Below are positions 49,371 through 60,318 of a stretch of 60,421 bases of DNA, one piece after another. Position 1 is the first letter of the stretch. Every line of letters starts with the position of its first letter. Below the pieces are notes generated by a model. It searched no databases and was not told where the DNA came from. It worked only from the letters and a program-made list of their open reading frames with translations. The stretch is from positions 1-60,421 of the forward strand of contig CAJNDS010000314.1 in the NCBI GenBank assembly GCA_905221605.1, given 5' to 3'. Source of the DNA: Symbiodinium natans (Eukaryota; Sar; Dinophyceae; Suessiales; Symbiodiniaceae). The position numbers were made by a program, and so were the translations under genes.

Positions 49371-50393
49371 TTCAGCCTTGCTTCGCCTGGCCAGTCCAAA
49401 TTCACATGAGCCTGTATCCGCATCCGCATCCGCGTGCAGGGCAAGGGAAAGAGATAAGGCCGAGAAGCGCTCGCTCCAGGAGCCATGCCTGTGGAGTTTG
49501 CTTTGCCGGGTTTGGAGGAGTGGCTTGCCAAATTGCCTTGCAGTTGGGCTGAAGCCAAGGCTGGTGCTTACGGTCATGGTACTGCTGGAGTGAGGTGAGG
49601 CCAGAAATAGTCGGGTCTCGGAAGTCTTTGCATATTAGCAAACCAGAGCTGCAGTGCGACATCTGCTTTGCCTAAGACATACAGCAGCGTACGTGTTCGA
49701 GGGGCACGCATGGAACGCCAGGAGGTCAAGTACTTGTGTTCAACAGACAAAATGCAGTTAGTTTCTGTGGGATCCATGAGGGATCTTTCAGAACCCGCGT
49801 CAAAGAATCCAAAAAAAATGCGGATCTCCCGTTGCACAGCTACGTCCTGGTGCAATGCTGCATGGATACACTCACATACTAAAGACGATGGCGAAAAGCT
49901 TGTCATGTTACCAATAGCCGGCTGTGATGTATGGTGTCTTGATCCACCATGTCGGTGTGTCCATGGTGCTCTGACATATGTCAGAATTTCTGGCACCCCA
50001 CCTCCTTTGACCTAGCGCGAGGGAGAGGGGGGACAGAACAGGACGGCGCCGTTCTAAGACTCCTACAACATCAGTTAAGGAGCAATCAGTTTGTCGATGT
50101 AACGATGGCTCATGGCTGCCTCAGGGCCGGCCGAGCACAATCATCCTTTGAATGTCACGGGCCCCTGAGCGGAAACAAGGAGCGCGAGGGCTTTCTAGGC
50201 GCACTTGCCTCTTGCAGAACTGCTTCGCTCATGCTACAGGGTTGGCATCAATGCTGGTTGTAGTCATGTGGGGGAACAGTGGTCAAGGAGAATGAGTCTT
50301 CCGATGCATGATGCATGTTCTCTTGGCATCCATTCGCGGTCCGTTGCAGCCTTGTGCGCTCTGAAGAGTTTCCGTGTGCGAAAGTGAGGTGCC
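49371..50393. other. Stretch with possible last NPL exon, otherwise no recognised gene
   Basis: A frame opening MPVEFALPGLEEWLAKLP at about 49483 and ending TGA near 49597 could be a terminal exon. The rest (49600-50390) shows nothing recognisable. Confidence 0.35.
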
Positions 50394-50834
50394 ATGGGCA
50401 AAAAGGGGGCCAAAAAGGAGGAGAAGCAGACGAGGCCGACCCTCTACACCCCTAACACGTGCTTTTGAAGAGAACTCACGACCCTAAACCCTAAAGGCCC
50501 TAGACCCTAAAGACCCAAGACCCCAAAGACCCTAAACCCTTCCGGCAGGTCCCAATGGGAGGGGAAGCACCCTGAGCCGAAGTCGAGAGTCGATGAGCGG
50601 AAGGTCGTGGCGACGGTAAAGCTACTTGGCAGCCCCGAAGAACCCGAATTGGGCGATGGTTGTTCTGCACGATTGGCATGGCGGTTCTTCTGTGATTTCA
50701 TTGTTGTCATTATGGTTATTCGAATATGATATATGTATCTACATATGTGTATATTGTATATATATATATAGAATCTGTGTATATGTAGGTATCTGTTTAA
50801 ATTCATAGATAAATAAGTAAATGCATATATAGAA

Positions 50835-50866
<32 letters not shown>

Positions 50867-51843
50867 TCGTGTACGTATGTGTGTATCCACATATACATTC
50901 TCACTTGGCCTGCCCTTGCTGTTGAAGCTCTTGCAAGGCTTGCAGCGCCAGTCCGGGATCTCAGCTTCCCCCAGCTTCTATTCGAAGGAATTCCTTTCTA
51001 ATGTATAGTTGTATATATATATATATATAATATACTCTTAGTTACATTTATTTATGTACGAAGAAGAATCATAATAGTTTACTCATGATATCACAAAAAT
51101 AATGTAAGAAAAGTGGCCGCATCTTCAGTGGCCCAAGTTTCTTCCCGGGGTTGCCGAAATTAGGGGGGTACCTTGTCATGGTTCTTATTTCAGGGGAACC
51201 CTACTATTTGGGGACTAGATTCGGGGTCCCTTATATTCGAAAACCCCTAAACCCTAAACCCTAAACTCTAAACTCTAAACCCTAAACCCTAAACCCTAAA
51301 CCCTAAACCCTAAACCCTAAACCCTGAACCCTAAACCCTAAACCCTAAACCCTAAACCCTAAACGCAAAACCTCCTTGCAGAGGTCTGCAACCTACTGGA
51401 GTTCAAGCTGGACTGCAGCCCGTCCACGAAGATCTCCTTCATAGTAGACCGGATTGTCGACCGCCATGGTGACTTGGCTGCACTAGAGAAGTATTAGGTT
51501 TAGGGTTTAGGGTTCAGGGTTTAGAGGTTCTGCAGAGTGCTAAGTTCGATTGCCGCCTTGTTTTCGAGCCTAAGCAGGTGGGTCCATCAGCGACCTGTCC
51601 GTGTGCGTCAACCGCTTTCACCCTGAGGAGATCGTTGGCCGAGTGCCAAACCCAGTGCTGTTGAGTTTAACCCTAAAACCCTAAACCCTAAACCCTAAAC
51701 CCTAAACCCTAAACCCTAAACCCTGTTTTGGGAAACAGGGGTTTGACCCCAGAAGTCCTCCGCCGGACAAGTGAAAGAGCAGCGGCCAGTCCGAGAATCC
51801 AACACCAAGGACAAGACGCTGGAACAGTGCGGCGTCTTTGGAG
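50394..51843 (+). CDS. Unidentified intron-rich gene
   Basis: Exon-like segments: ATG 50394 (MGKKGAKKEEKQTRPTLYTP, basic start), 50549-about 50665 (HPEPKSRVDERKVVATVKLL), 51382-about 51495 (CNLLEFKLDCSPSTKISFIV, then DRIVDRHGDLAALEKY), 51578-51665 (SISDLSVCVNRFHPEEIVGR) and about 51755-51843 (KEQRPVRESNTKDKTLEQCG, ending at the strong donor GGAG|GTGAGT). The introns contain CCCTAAA tracts, an AT microsatellite and a GGGTTTAC-type hairpin. I do not recognise the family; the lysine-rich start and mixed alpha/beta composition suggest a cytosolic or cytoskeletal protein. Exon linkage is inferred from order, strand and spacing. Confidence 0.45.
50700..50895. repeat. AT-rich (TATATG)n microsatellite
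   Basis: ATATAC/TATATA runs in an intron of the preceding gene model; a shorter (AT)n run follows at 51006-51030. Confidence 0.9.
51143..51248. mobile_element. Hairpin/MITE-like element, GGGTTTAC family (diverged)
   Basis: GGGGTTGCCGAAATTAGGGGGGTACC at the left and TTATATTCGAAAACCCC at the right; GGGGAACCC and GGGGTCCC inside. It merges directly into a CCCTAAA array. Confidence 0.55.
51242..51364 (-). repeat. Interstitial telomere-type array (CCCTAAA)n
   Basis: About 17 units, ending 17 bp before the acceptor of the exon at 51382. Confidence 0.97.
51667..51725 (-). repeat. CCCTAAA tract between exons
   Basis: Eight units starting a few bases after the exon that ends about 51665. Confidence 0.95.
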
Positions 51844-53467
51844 GTGAGTGCTTGATCTACTATGCTCATCGCTCAGTGGTGCTTGGGAGCTTTACAATGC
51901 CTTGCAGCAGCTGCCTGGAGCAGTTGACGGACTCTCTCGAAACCCAGGACTTCGTTCCCAGAGCCGGCGCGCTGCTTGCGTGAGACGTGCCTACTTGCTG
52001 GCTTAGAAATGCTGAGCCGGGCAGAGCGCTAGTGCCGAATGGTTGCAAGGGCGACTCAACAGACTCAGGAGCTTTAGGAACCAAGGTTTTTGCAGAGCCT
52101 TTGCGTGCTTTATACATAGCTTGTTGCGTTGAGAGACTGTCATTGAGCTGGTTGGCCGACTCCCATCATTGCAGGCTGCAGAACCCATCGCTGTAGACTC
52201 GCGCAACAATTTAAGGTTTCACCCTGAGCAAACAACATTTGCATGCGCCTCACAGGCGTACAAGCACCCAAAGATGGGTGTGAGATCATTTATGCATGCT
52301 TCGTTTGTCCTTAGGACAGAGCGATCGAAGTTTCTGACGGATAGATGCTACAAAGCTAAAACGCGCAACTTTTTGTGCGGCACGTTGGCAGGTGTGAGCT
52401 GTGCAGCAGTTCAGCCTTTGCATTTACATGGTCTTATGTGCGTCATGTGGAGGGCTTTGCATGGGCTTGCGAAGACTTAACTTGCTAAGCCGTAGTCAGG
52501 CTTATGGTTTTAAAACCCCTAAAACCCGAAACCCTAAACCCTAAACCCTAAACCCCTTGGAGTCTTGGAGCTCATGGCCGACTGTTGGGCGGGAGATGGT
52601 GGGGGGGAGGGTGGGCTTCGAAGCCCAGTCTTTCAAACCACGTGCCTCCCGCCCACCGATTTCGACTCAGCAAGGTTGGAGTTTAGGGTTTGGGGTTTAG
52701 GGTTTAGGGTTTAGGGTTTAGGGTGTAAAATTTACCCCTGCCCCACCCCTGGCGCCAGTGGAGAAACCGAACTCCAGAGGCGAGGCGTTCAGAGGCCGAA
52801 CTCCGGAGGGGGAGGTTTTCAGAGGCCTTGGAAATCTTCATTCTTGGTTCTTTGACTCCAGAGGGTTTAGGGTTCCAGAGGCCTTCAACTTTTAACCTTG
52901 AATTCTTTAGTCTTGTGTGACTTTGTCGCAACTGCACTTCGCTTATCGGTGTCAAAACTCCTGCCACTTGTACAGTTGACAAGCGTAGCCATGCACAGTG
53001 TCTGAATATGTGGATTCTGGGAGACAGGGGGGGGGGGGTGGCACAAAGTCTAGCGTAGCGAGGCTTGAGTTTTACTTTGCTTTGGCAGGGAACCGGTCCA
53101 GCCCCCGGCGAGTTGCGTTTTTATTTCCTGACAACATCGAGTAAAATGCGGGCCCGTGCTCCAGCAAATCCCGTGTGCTGAAAGTTTCGACATCCGAGTG
53201 AGGTGCTGTTTCGACCTCCGCTGATGAATGTGGCTAGCATGCGCTGTTGTTTGATCATGTCCGCAAATTGCGGTTCGAGGTGGAACCAAGTCATTCCTTA
53301 GTTTCCGGGTTTCTTTGCTGGGCATACGTGCGGACCTTGTGCAGCAAGAGTTGCTGTTTGGGTGTGTGCTCAAGTGGAGTTCATGTCATCTGTCCTGCGA
53401 CCCACATCCAATAGGAGCTGTGCTGTCAGGAGCATGTCTTGTTGATGTCGTGAGCGCCCCAGGTCAG
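51844..53467. other. Stretch without recognised exon
   Basis: It contains CCCTAAA (52512-52556) and TTTAGGG (52681-52728) tracts, a G-run (53029-53038) and a GAGGCGTTCAGAGGCCGAACTCCGGAGG-type duplication (52770-52830). No exon could be supported. Confidence 0.4.
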
Positions 53468-54110
53468 GATGCCGACCATGGAGGAGCTGAAGAAGCTTAT
53501 CGCGGCCCATGAGGCATGGGGAGTACTTGCAGTTTAGGGTTTCGGGTTTCGGGTTAGGGTTTAAGGAGTAGGGTTTAGGGTTTAGGGTTTCGGGTTTAGG
53601 GTTTAGGTTGACATGCTGAACTTCCCTGGCACTAGGAAGTTCGCCAGTTGAGTGATTCAAGATTTGCCAAAATGGCTGTTGGTGAGTAGATCTTGCCCTG
53701 GAAGTACACGGCTCACCCAAGCGACTCAACACGGTTTAGGGTTTAGGGTTTAGGGTTTAGGGTTTAAGCATGTTGGAGTCCTACTCATCGATCCGCTCCC
53801 TGGCTGTCTGCCAGGTGAAAATCGATGATGCCGAGCAGGAGGCAGCTAACGAGCCCAATCGGAAGAAGAAGAAGGACCGTTCGGGGTGAAGGGTTTGGGG
53901 TTTAGGGTTTGGAGTTTAGGGTTTAGGGTTTCGGGCTTAGGGTTTAGGGTTCAAGGTTTTGCGTCGCTTGTTCTTGGACGGCGTACTCAAACCCAGGCAT
54001 CACGCTGCCGCCAGGACCTGGAAAACGCTTTGAAGAAGCTCCAGAACGACGAGAAGTATCTGAAGGTCCCGGATGGGCTCGTGTGTCATCGCTGCAGGAA
54101 TTGACCTGCA
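53468..54110 (+). CDS. Candidate exons of an unidentified gene between TTTAGGG tracts
   Basis: 53469-about 53515 reads MPTMEELKKLIAAHEAW. 53815-about 53885, after TGCCAG, reads IDDAEQEAANEPNRKKKKDR. About 54003-54095 reads DLENALKKLQNDEKYLKVPD followed by GLVCHRC. About 54410-54465 reads LEAKEDVKAAEAQAGNH. All are charged helices, and each is separated from the next by TTTAGGG tracts (53532-53609, 53731-53766, 53889-53960). No family recognised; these could belong to the gene starting at 50394. Confidence 0.4.
53532..53960 (+). repeat. Cluster of three TTTAGGG tracts between exons
   Basis: Tracts at 53532-53609, 53731-53766 and 53889-53960 with TTTCGGG and TTTGGGG variants. Confidence 0.9.
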
Positions 54111-54147
54111 AGGTCCAGCTTTTGCGATGGAAGCGTGCGGGTAGATA

Positions 54148-54245
54148 TGTGGGTTTACGCAAGCAAGGGAGCCTTAACATACACCCCCAAGTAGTAGGAT
54201 CCCCTGATAATAAGCACCAGAATAAGGTAGGAAACCCCCATATGC
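54148..54245. mobile_element. Hairpin/MITE-like element, GGGTTTAC family
   Basis: ATATGTGGGTTTACGCAAGC at the left and GGAAACCCCCATATGCTTGC at the right are inverted repeats; GTAGTAGGATCCCCTGA is inside. It lies just after the exon ending about 54095. Confidence 0.7.
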
Positions 54246-54304
54246 TTGCAATCTGCATGCTGCAGCTCCGGTGGAAGCCATCATGACCAGCGCCTCACAG
54301 TTCG

Positions 54305-54404
54305 CCTAAACCCTAAACCCTAAACCCTAAACCCTCAACCCTAAACCCTAAACCCTAAACCCTCCACCCTAAACCCTAAACCCTCAACCCTCAACCCTAA
54401 ACCC
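54305..54404 (-). repeat. CCCTAAA array with CCCTCAA variants
   Basis: About 14 units. Confidence 0.95.
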
Positions 54405-54472
54405 CACTTGAGGCCAAGGAGGATGTCAAGGCCGCCGAAGCGCAGGCTGGCAATCATGCAATCGGGATAGGG

Positions 54473-54592
54473 ACTTAGGGGTTTAGGGGTTTAGGGGTTT
54501 ATGGGTGGTTCAATTAGGGGTTTAGGGTTTAGGGGTATAGGGTTTAGGGGTTTAGGGGTTTATGGGTGGTTTCATTAGGGGTTGAGGGTGAA
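54473..54592 (+). repeat. TTTAGGGG array with a repeated TTATGGGTGGTT insert
   Basis: Eight-base TTTAGGGG units rather than the usual seven. A block GGGGTTTATGGGTGGTT(T)CA(A)TTAGGGG occurs twice. Confidence 0.85.
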
Positions 54593-54909
54593 GGACTTAA
54601 GTCCCAATCCCAAGCCTCCTCCCAGGGCCATCCGGCTTGCGAACCTGCTGATGCTCACTTGTTGCATCTTCGGTCTCGTTGCAAAGGCTGAGAACGCCGC
54701 CAATTCCACAGTGAGTTGTAGTGAATAAACAAGGTGCACAACCGAGGGTGTCAGATTCACATCTTGGGGTTGAGAGTGCCTTCGGCAGTGCTTGCAACAA
54801 ACTCTCAACCCTTGAGTGCCTTGGTGAGTACGCCAACTGTATGTGCAGCACGACTGCATGCCCGCTGTCGCATGACCTGTTGACCACCAAGAACCAGTTG
54901 CTGGCACGC

Positions 54910-55321
<412 letters not shown>

Positions 55322-55421
55322 NNNNNNNNNNNNNNNNNNNNNNNNNNNNNNNNNNNNNNNNNNNNNNNNNNNNNNNNNNNNNNNNNNNNNNNNNNNNNNN
55401 NNNNNNNNNNNNNNNNNNNNN
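55322..55421. other. Assembly gap (100 N)
   Basis: Exactly 100 N, bounded by (CA)n on the left and CCCTAAA on the right. A gap of standard size means the true distance is unknown. Confidence 1.
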
Positions 55422-55537
55422 AACCCTAACCCCTAACCCCTAAACCCTAAACCCTAAACCCTAAACCCTAAACCCTAAACCCTAAACCCTAAACCCTAAA
55501 CCCTAAACCCTAAACCCTAAACCCTAAACCCTAAACC
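55422..55537 (-). repeat. Interstitial telomere-type array (CCCTAAA)n
   Basis: About 16 units directly after the gap. Confidence 0.97.
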
Positions 55538-55581
55538 ACCCAGGGACATTTTTCAGGACGCAGCTCTCTGCGCATCAGAGT

Positions 55582-55660
55582 ATGTCCGAATGCCAGGCCG
55601 CGCAGGCGCTTGTGGGCCGCTTTGGCGACCTGTGCGCTGCTCAGGGCGGCTCTTGTTTTG
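55582..55660 (+). CDS. Candidate exon between two telomere-type tracts
   Basis: Opens with ATG and reads MSECQAAQALVGRFGDLCAA before a Cys-rich end. It lies between the CCCTAAA array ending 55537 and a TTTAGGG tract (55667-55765). No family recognised. Confidence 0.35.
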
Positions 55661-55877
55661 TGTGTGGGGGGTTTAGGGTTTAGGGTTTGGGGTTTGGGGT
55701 TTAGGGTTTAGGGTTTAGGATTCAGGGTTCAGGATTCAGACATTCAGGGTTGAGGGTTTAGGGCTCAGGGCTCCTCGGGCTAAAAGCGCCTCGGGCCTGA
55801 ATCTGATGGAAGCACAGACGGCCTAGGTGCCCGGAGCTGCTGATCTCGGCCTTCGAGGCCACCCACATACTGCATAT

Positions 55878-55897
55878 GTGTTTTATATATACATATA

Positions 55898-55933
<36 letters not shown>

Positions 55934-55996
55934 CATATATATGTAAATACATATACATATATGTATATTTATATATACATATATATATACACATAC

Positions 55997-56046
<50 letters not shown>

Positions 56047-56068
56047 ATATACATATATACACACAAAA
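55878..56068. repeat. (AT)n-rich microsatellite
   Basis: About 190 bp of ATATAC/TATATG repeats; strongly bent or cruciform-prone DNA. Confidence 0.95.
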
Positions 56069-56228
56069 CACATATATACACTTATATGTTTCCACTTCCG
56101 CGTGTGGCAGTTAAGCAAAGACACAGTCTTGTTTCCGCATCTCGTCCAGGGCGCCTATGCCGCTGCCCTGGGGCCGGGAGCCCCAACATGGCGAATGAGC
56201 ATACTCCCCCCCCCCCCCCCCCTCCCGG

Positions 56229-56318
56229 ACTTGGAGGCTCATGGGTAGATATAAGTGGGGTAACAGTTACTTAACATACTTAGAACCCTGCTTATAATTA
56301 CCCTCGAACCTCGAAGTA
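56229..56318. mobile_element. MITE-like element, family 1
   Basis: ACTTGGAGGCTCATGGGTAG and TTACCCTCGAACCTCGAAGT are diverged inverted repeats; a C17 run precedes it at about 56206-56222. Confidence 0.7.
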
Positions 56319-57070
56319 TTTGTTTTCCTTGTTTCCTTTCTTGACTTTGGGACGTGGGGAGTGGGGGAGGCAGAAGTAGGAGAGAGATTGGAAGCCCGGG
56401 CAGCCAACAAGCGTTTGCTTCCTTTCCCGTGTTGTGTTGGGTTTTTGGAGATGAACTGAGGGATACAGGCTCTATCTATGACGGGTAGCTGCAAACCTGA
56501 ATAAAGAAAGAAGGCGCCCTCAACTCTGGCTTCGGTGTGGAGTTGAAAGGTTACGGTCTTGGGCTCTTGGGCATAGACCCTGTTTAGACCCTGCGTGTTT
56601 CAGGGGCCTACTTAGGAAGGGATCCACTTTCTTTCATAAGACATGGGCCCGCTGGAACCCTCATGTGGTCAAGGACTCCTGCTGACCCCTCTGTATGGGC
56701 CGAGACTACCGCGTTTCGTTTCTGGGGCTGTGGAAGGGAATTGGTGGGGGTACGTTAGAGAAACCCTGCTCCCAGCAAGGCCAAGATCACCCTGTGTTTG
56801 CTTGGCAACAGGCATTCTATGGACCGACAGGGCCGTTTTTAAGGAAAGGTTTGGGGGGAGTATGTTAGAGAAATCCTGCAATGGACCCCCCCCCCCCCCT
56901 TTTTCTTTCCTGAAACGGTGAAACCCTAAACCCGAAACCCTCCACTTGAAATCCGAAACCCTAAGCCCTGAACCCTAAAGCCCAAACCCTAAACATCTAA
57001 AAGAGGTCATTGAGGTTGTTGTCCAAGAACCCTAAACAGCTTGCTTTCGCCCGGCTGCCAAGGTCCTCAG
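56319..57070. other. Stretch without recognised gene
   Basis: It contains a duplicated GTACGTTAGAGAAACCCTGC / GTATGTTAGAGAAATCCTGC segment (about 56749 and 56859), a C-run (56887-56899) and degenerate CCCTAAA/CCCGAAA units (56920-56998). Confidence 0.4.
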
Positions 57071-57630
57071 GTGACTGGAAGAGGCTGCAGATTGTACGGG
57101 AGAAGTCCATGCAGCTGCTCCTCAAGGTTGCCGAGAAGATCCTTGAGCACAAGAAGCGCTCAGCTGAGTTTAGGGTTTAGGGTTCAGGGTTTTAGGGTTT
57201 AGGGGTTTTAGGGTTTTAGGGCTGTACTTGGAGGTTCGTCGGGTAGCTACAAGTGGGTTTGAGTAGCGGGCGGGGCCTAGACACTGCGATCAGGGATCCA
57301 AGAGGGCTGACACTGCGGGTTCTGAGGTTAGGCCAAGATCTGCATGACCTGCGATGAGATGCTCCACCAAGGACGGCCCATATCTCTTCTGTTAGGGTTT
57401 AGGGTTTGGCGTCTAGGGTTTAGGGTTTAGGGTTTTGGGTTTCGGGGTTAGGGTTTAGGGTTTTTTGGGTGTAGGGTTGGTTCTTACACCACTAGAGCCT
57501 TGTCCGGAGATCCGCCTGCGCATTCCTGATCCTGCCTTCGTGCTCGCAGCGACCCGGACGCCGGCCGCAAGCGTGTGGCCAGCAAAGTCTGGCCTGGCTG
57601 CCCAGGGCCCTTCCAGAAGTTTGCACACCT
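57071..57630 (+). CDS. Candidate exons of an unidentified gene
   Basis: 57071-about 57168 reads DWKRLQIVREKSMQLLLKVA then EKILEHKKRSAE, a charged helix ending where a TTTAGGG tract starts (57166-57222). 57550-about 57625 reads DPDAGRKRVASKVWPGCPGP. Between them lie a partial family 1 MITE-like end (57225-57270) and another TTTAGGG tract (57393-57480). No family recognised. Confidence 0.4.
57225..57272. mobile_element. MITE-like element, family 1, truncated
   Basis: ACTTGGAGGTTCGTCGGGTAG and the internal CAAGTGGG motif are present; no right end was found. Confidence 0.5.
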
Positions 57631-57905
57631 AAACCCTAAACACCTAAACCCTAAAACCCTAAACCCTACACCCTACACCCTAACACCCTAAACCCAAAAA
57701 CCCTAAAACCTCAACCCTAAACCCTAAAACCCTAAAACCCTAATCCCTAAACCCTAAACCCTAAACCCTAAACCCTAAACCCTAAACCCTAAACCCTAAA
57801 CCCTAAACCCTAAACCCTAAACCCCTAAACCCCTAAACCCCTTAAACCCTAAACCCTAAACCCTAAACCCTAAACTCTAAACCCTAAACCCTAAACCCTA
57901 AACCC
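57627..57905 (-). repeat. Interstitial telomere-type array (CCCTAAA)n, longest in the window
   Basis: About 38 units; the first third is degenerate (AAACACC, ACACCCTA, AAAACCC), the rest regular. Confidence 0.97.
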
Positions 57906-58651
57906 AAATTTGCTTCCCGAACATGCCAGGCGCTGGCACGGCATGACCCATAACATGACCCTGCCCTGCCCCAGACAGAAACAGCGCCCTTGTCGCAATG
58001 TCTCTTTGTTGTGCTTTACTGTAACTTTACATCCTTAGCTTTTTTGGGTTTATTGGGTTTCTTAAGAAGGCAGCTAAATGTTAAATTTATAGCTACCCTG
58101 CGAAGTGCAGCCAAGGTCTAAGATGGCAAAGATGTCGTCTTTTGACGGCCCCCACGTGGTAGGAACGACATAACCTGTCAGCATTTGTCAGCCAATCAAT
58201 CCCAAGCCACACCACACCGTTTGGGCCGGGGGGGAAGAGCGAACAGTCTGAGTTTCCGTCACGAAATGCTAAACCGAAAGAGGGAGAGAGCACGCTTAAG
58301 CAAGATTGAGCAAGCACGTTTCGCAGCTTCTTGGTGTTTTTGAATCATTTGTAGATTTCGCCTCACGGAAATTTCAGGCAATATGCTGCAGAAAGTGTTG
58401 AGATAGAAGCTTGAAAGTTTCAGATTCAGGTTTTGTTTTCAGTGGTTCAAGGCACAGTCCAGTGCAGCGTGCGATGATTTGATTGCTCCCAAACGTGAAG
58501 GCTCTGGTAATGCTCTGTCAGACACGGTTGCCCAGGAACCCATTCTTATTGAGGCTGCATCCGCATCAAGCTAGCATGCAACACACGTTCGCCTAGGAAG
58601 ACCTCTGGCGGTTCTCCCAAGATGCAGTCGCTTGGGCTAAAGAAAAGGTAG
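57906..58651. other. Stretch without recognised gene
   Basis: Ordinary sequence; nothing identified on either strand. Confidence 0.4.
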
Positions 58652-60318
58652 TTGGGCTGCTTTGCCAGAGAGGTGGAAGTGGAAACCACCCTATTTGACT
58701 TCGCGTGCCTCAGGAAAACCATCGCCCAGGAACTTTCTGAAAGCATTGCGAAGTGGCGCTCAGGCACCCCTGCCCTGGTTTCAGGAGCGGCGCTGTTTTG
58801 TTGCATAGCTCATGGTAGTTGCACCAAAATGATGGCAGGCGACATGGGTGCCGGACTTCAGAAAGTTGCGAAAGAGGCGCTTGCTGAGCTGGTGAAGGCG
58901 TGGCCGGCGGATGCCTTCAACAGAGCCGGGAGGGGCCAAAGCGAGCGCCAACCCAGGCAGGTGATGCTGAACAACCTGCGGAAGAACCTGAGGTGCACAG
59001 CTCAGAGCCTTTTGATGACCACTATCGGAATGTGAGACGTGCGCTCTTTGCGTGCCTGCATCGGTTGCTCGACGGATAGCTCGTAGCTCGTGGTGCTTGA
59101 AGGCTGTCAAGACAGATTTCGCTTTCGAGCCCGCGAAGAGCTCGAATGAGGAAGCTGCTCGTATCGCTGCAGGTCAATCGGAGCATGCTTCATCGCCCCT
59201 GAGACTTGACGTTTTCCCATTTTGCTCCCCCCCGTTCATTTGTGCTGTGCGTCAGCAAGCAAAATGTGGCCAGGCGAATCTCCCAAAAGCCAAGAGGAGG
59301 TTGACGTGGCCGCAAAGGAGGAGACCCAACGCTGGCACTGGCACGGCACGCCATGCTTTGTGATGCTAGTCGCGAAAGCGAGCTCCGTTGGAGCTGTGCA
59401 AGAGTTCACTTTGCATTCCCCTCCGGATGTCCGCAACCGTACGTTTTCCTCGATCTCTCTCGTCCGGTGGCCCCTCTCGAGCCCATAGAAGCACAGCTGG
59501 CCTGCTTGCGCCTTCTTGCTGAGCCTCCAGGATTGCCAGATGGTGAAGGCGGTCAACAGCTTCTTCGAGAAGCAGGCAGCGTTTGGTTCCTTGCCAGGCG
59601 CAGACCCACCCCCCCTCTCCTCTTTATCCCCCTTGGGAACTATTCTTATTAAAAATATAATTTTTATTCAGGTTCTAAGGGGAGTATAGCCCTTTGGTGG
59701 AAGGATTTTTGAGAATCTGTTGTGCCTGGCGAGGGGATCTTCAGAAGTTCCTCTTGGCGGTTTCCGCCAGCGTCATTCGCGAGGGCCACAAGAAGAAGCT
59801 TGATCTGATGATGAGGGGTTTAGGGTTTAGGGTTTAGGGTTTAGGGTTTAGGGTTTAGGGTTTAGGACCTGGCCTCCGGACTTCTTTGCGGGAGTCGAAA
59901 AGTGTGTTTTCCAGCCTGATGTTCTACCTCTTTTCTCGTCAATTTTGAGAGAGACCTGCCCCTGATGCGAGTCAAGGAAGATGCCTGGACCCAAGGTTGT
60001 GGAGGACGTTTGCAGCCTTTGGTGACCGTGATATGTTTTTGCTTCAGCATCTGAGAATCATCTCGGAAGGAGCTCCAGCATGCCCTCCAGCAAGCTTGCG
60101 GCTGCTGTAAGGAGCAGGCAACCCTGAACCCTAAACCCTAAGCCCTAAACCCTAAGCCCTAAGCCCTAAGCCCTAAGCCCTAAACCCTAAACCCTAAAGC
60201 CTAAACCCTAAACCCTAAACCCTAAACCCCCTACTTTGCAGAAGCACTTCGTGGACTCGTGCCGCAGGCCGAGGGCTTCCTCAAGGCGCTCCCAGAGTCG
60301 TCAGAGGCCCCCAGATAG
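58652..60318 (+). CDS. Unidentified helical protein gene, multi-exon, running to a stop at 60316
   Basis: 58652-59035 is open and includes MGAGLQKVAKEALAELVKAW and QVMLNNLRKNLRCTAQSLLM. Further exon-like runs: about 59270-59345 (SPKSQEEVDVAAKEETQRWH), about 59430-59560 (open in two phases), about 59725-59815 (GDLQKFLLAVSASVIREGHK, directly followed by a TTTAGGG tract) and 60241-60318 (EALRGLVPQAEGFLKALPES, ending SSEAPR and TAG). Leu/Ala-rich helices predominate. No family recognised, and it is uncertain that all belong to one gene. Confidence 0.4.
59815..59866 (+). repeat. TTTAGGG tract at an exon end
   Basis: Seven units starting right after the exon ending DLMMR. Confidence 0.95.
60122..60230 (-). 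repeat. CCCTAAA/CCCTAAG array
   Basis: About 15 units, five of them CCCTAAG; it ends just before the acceptor TTTGCAG at 60234-60240. Confidence 0.95.

Noticed and set aside
55758-56274. Ile/Tyr-rich ORFs on both strands
   Set aside because: They read through an (AT)n microsatellite.
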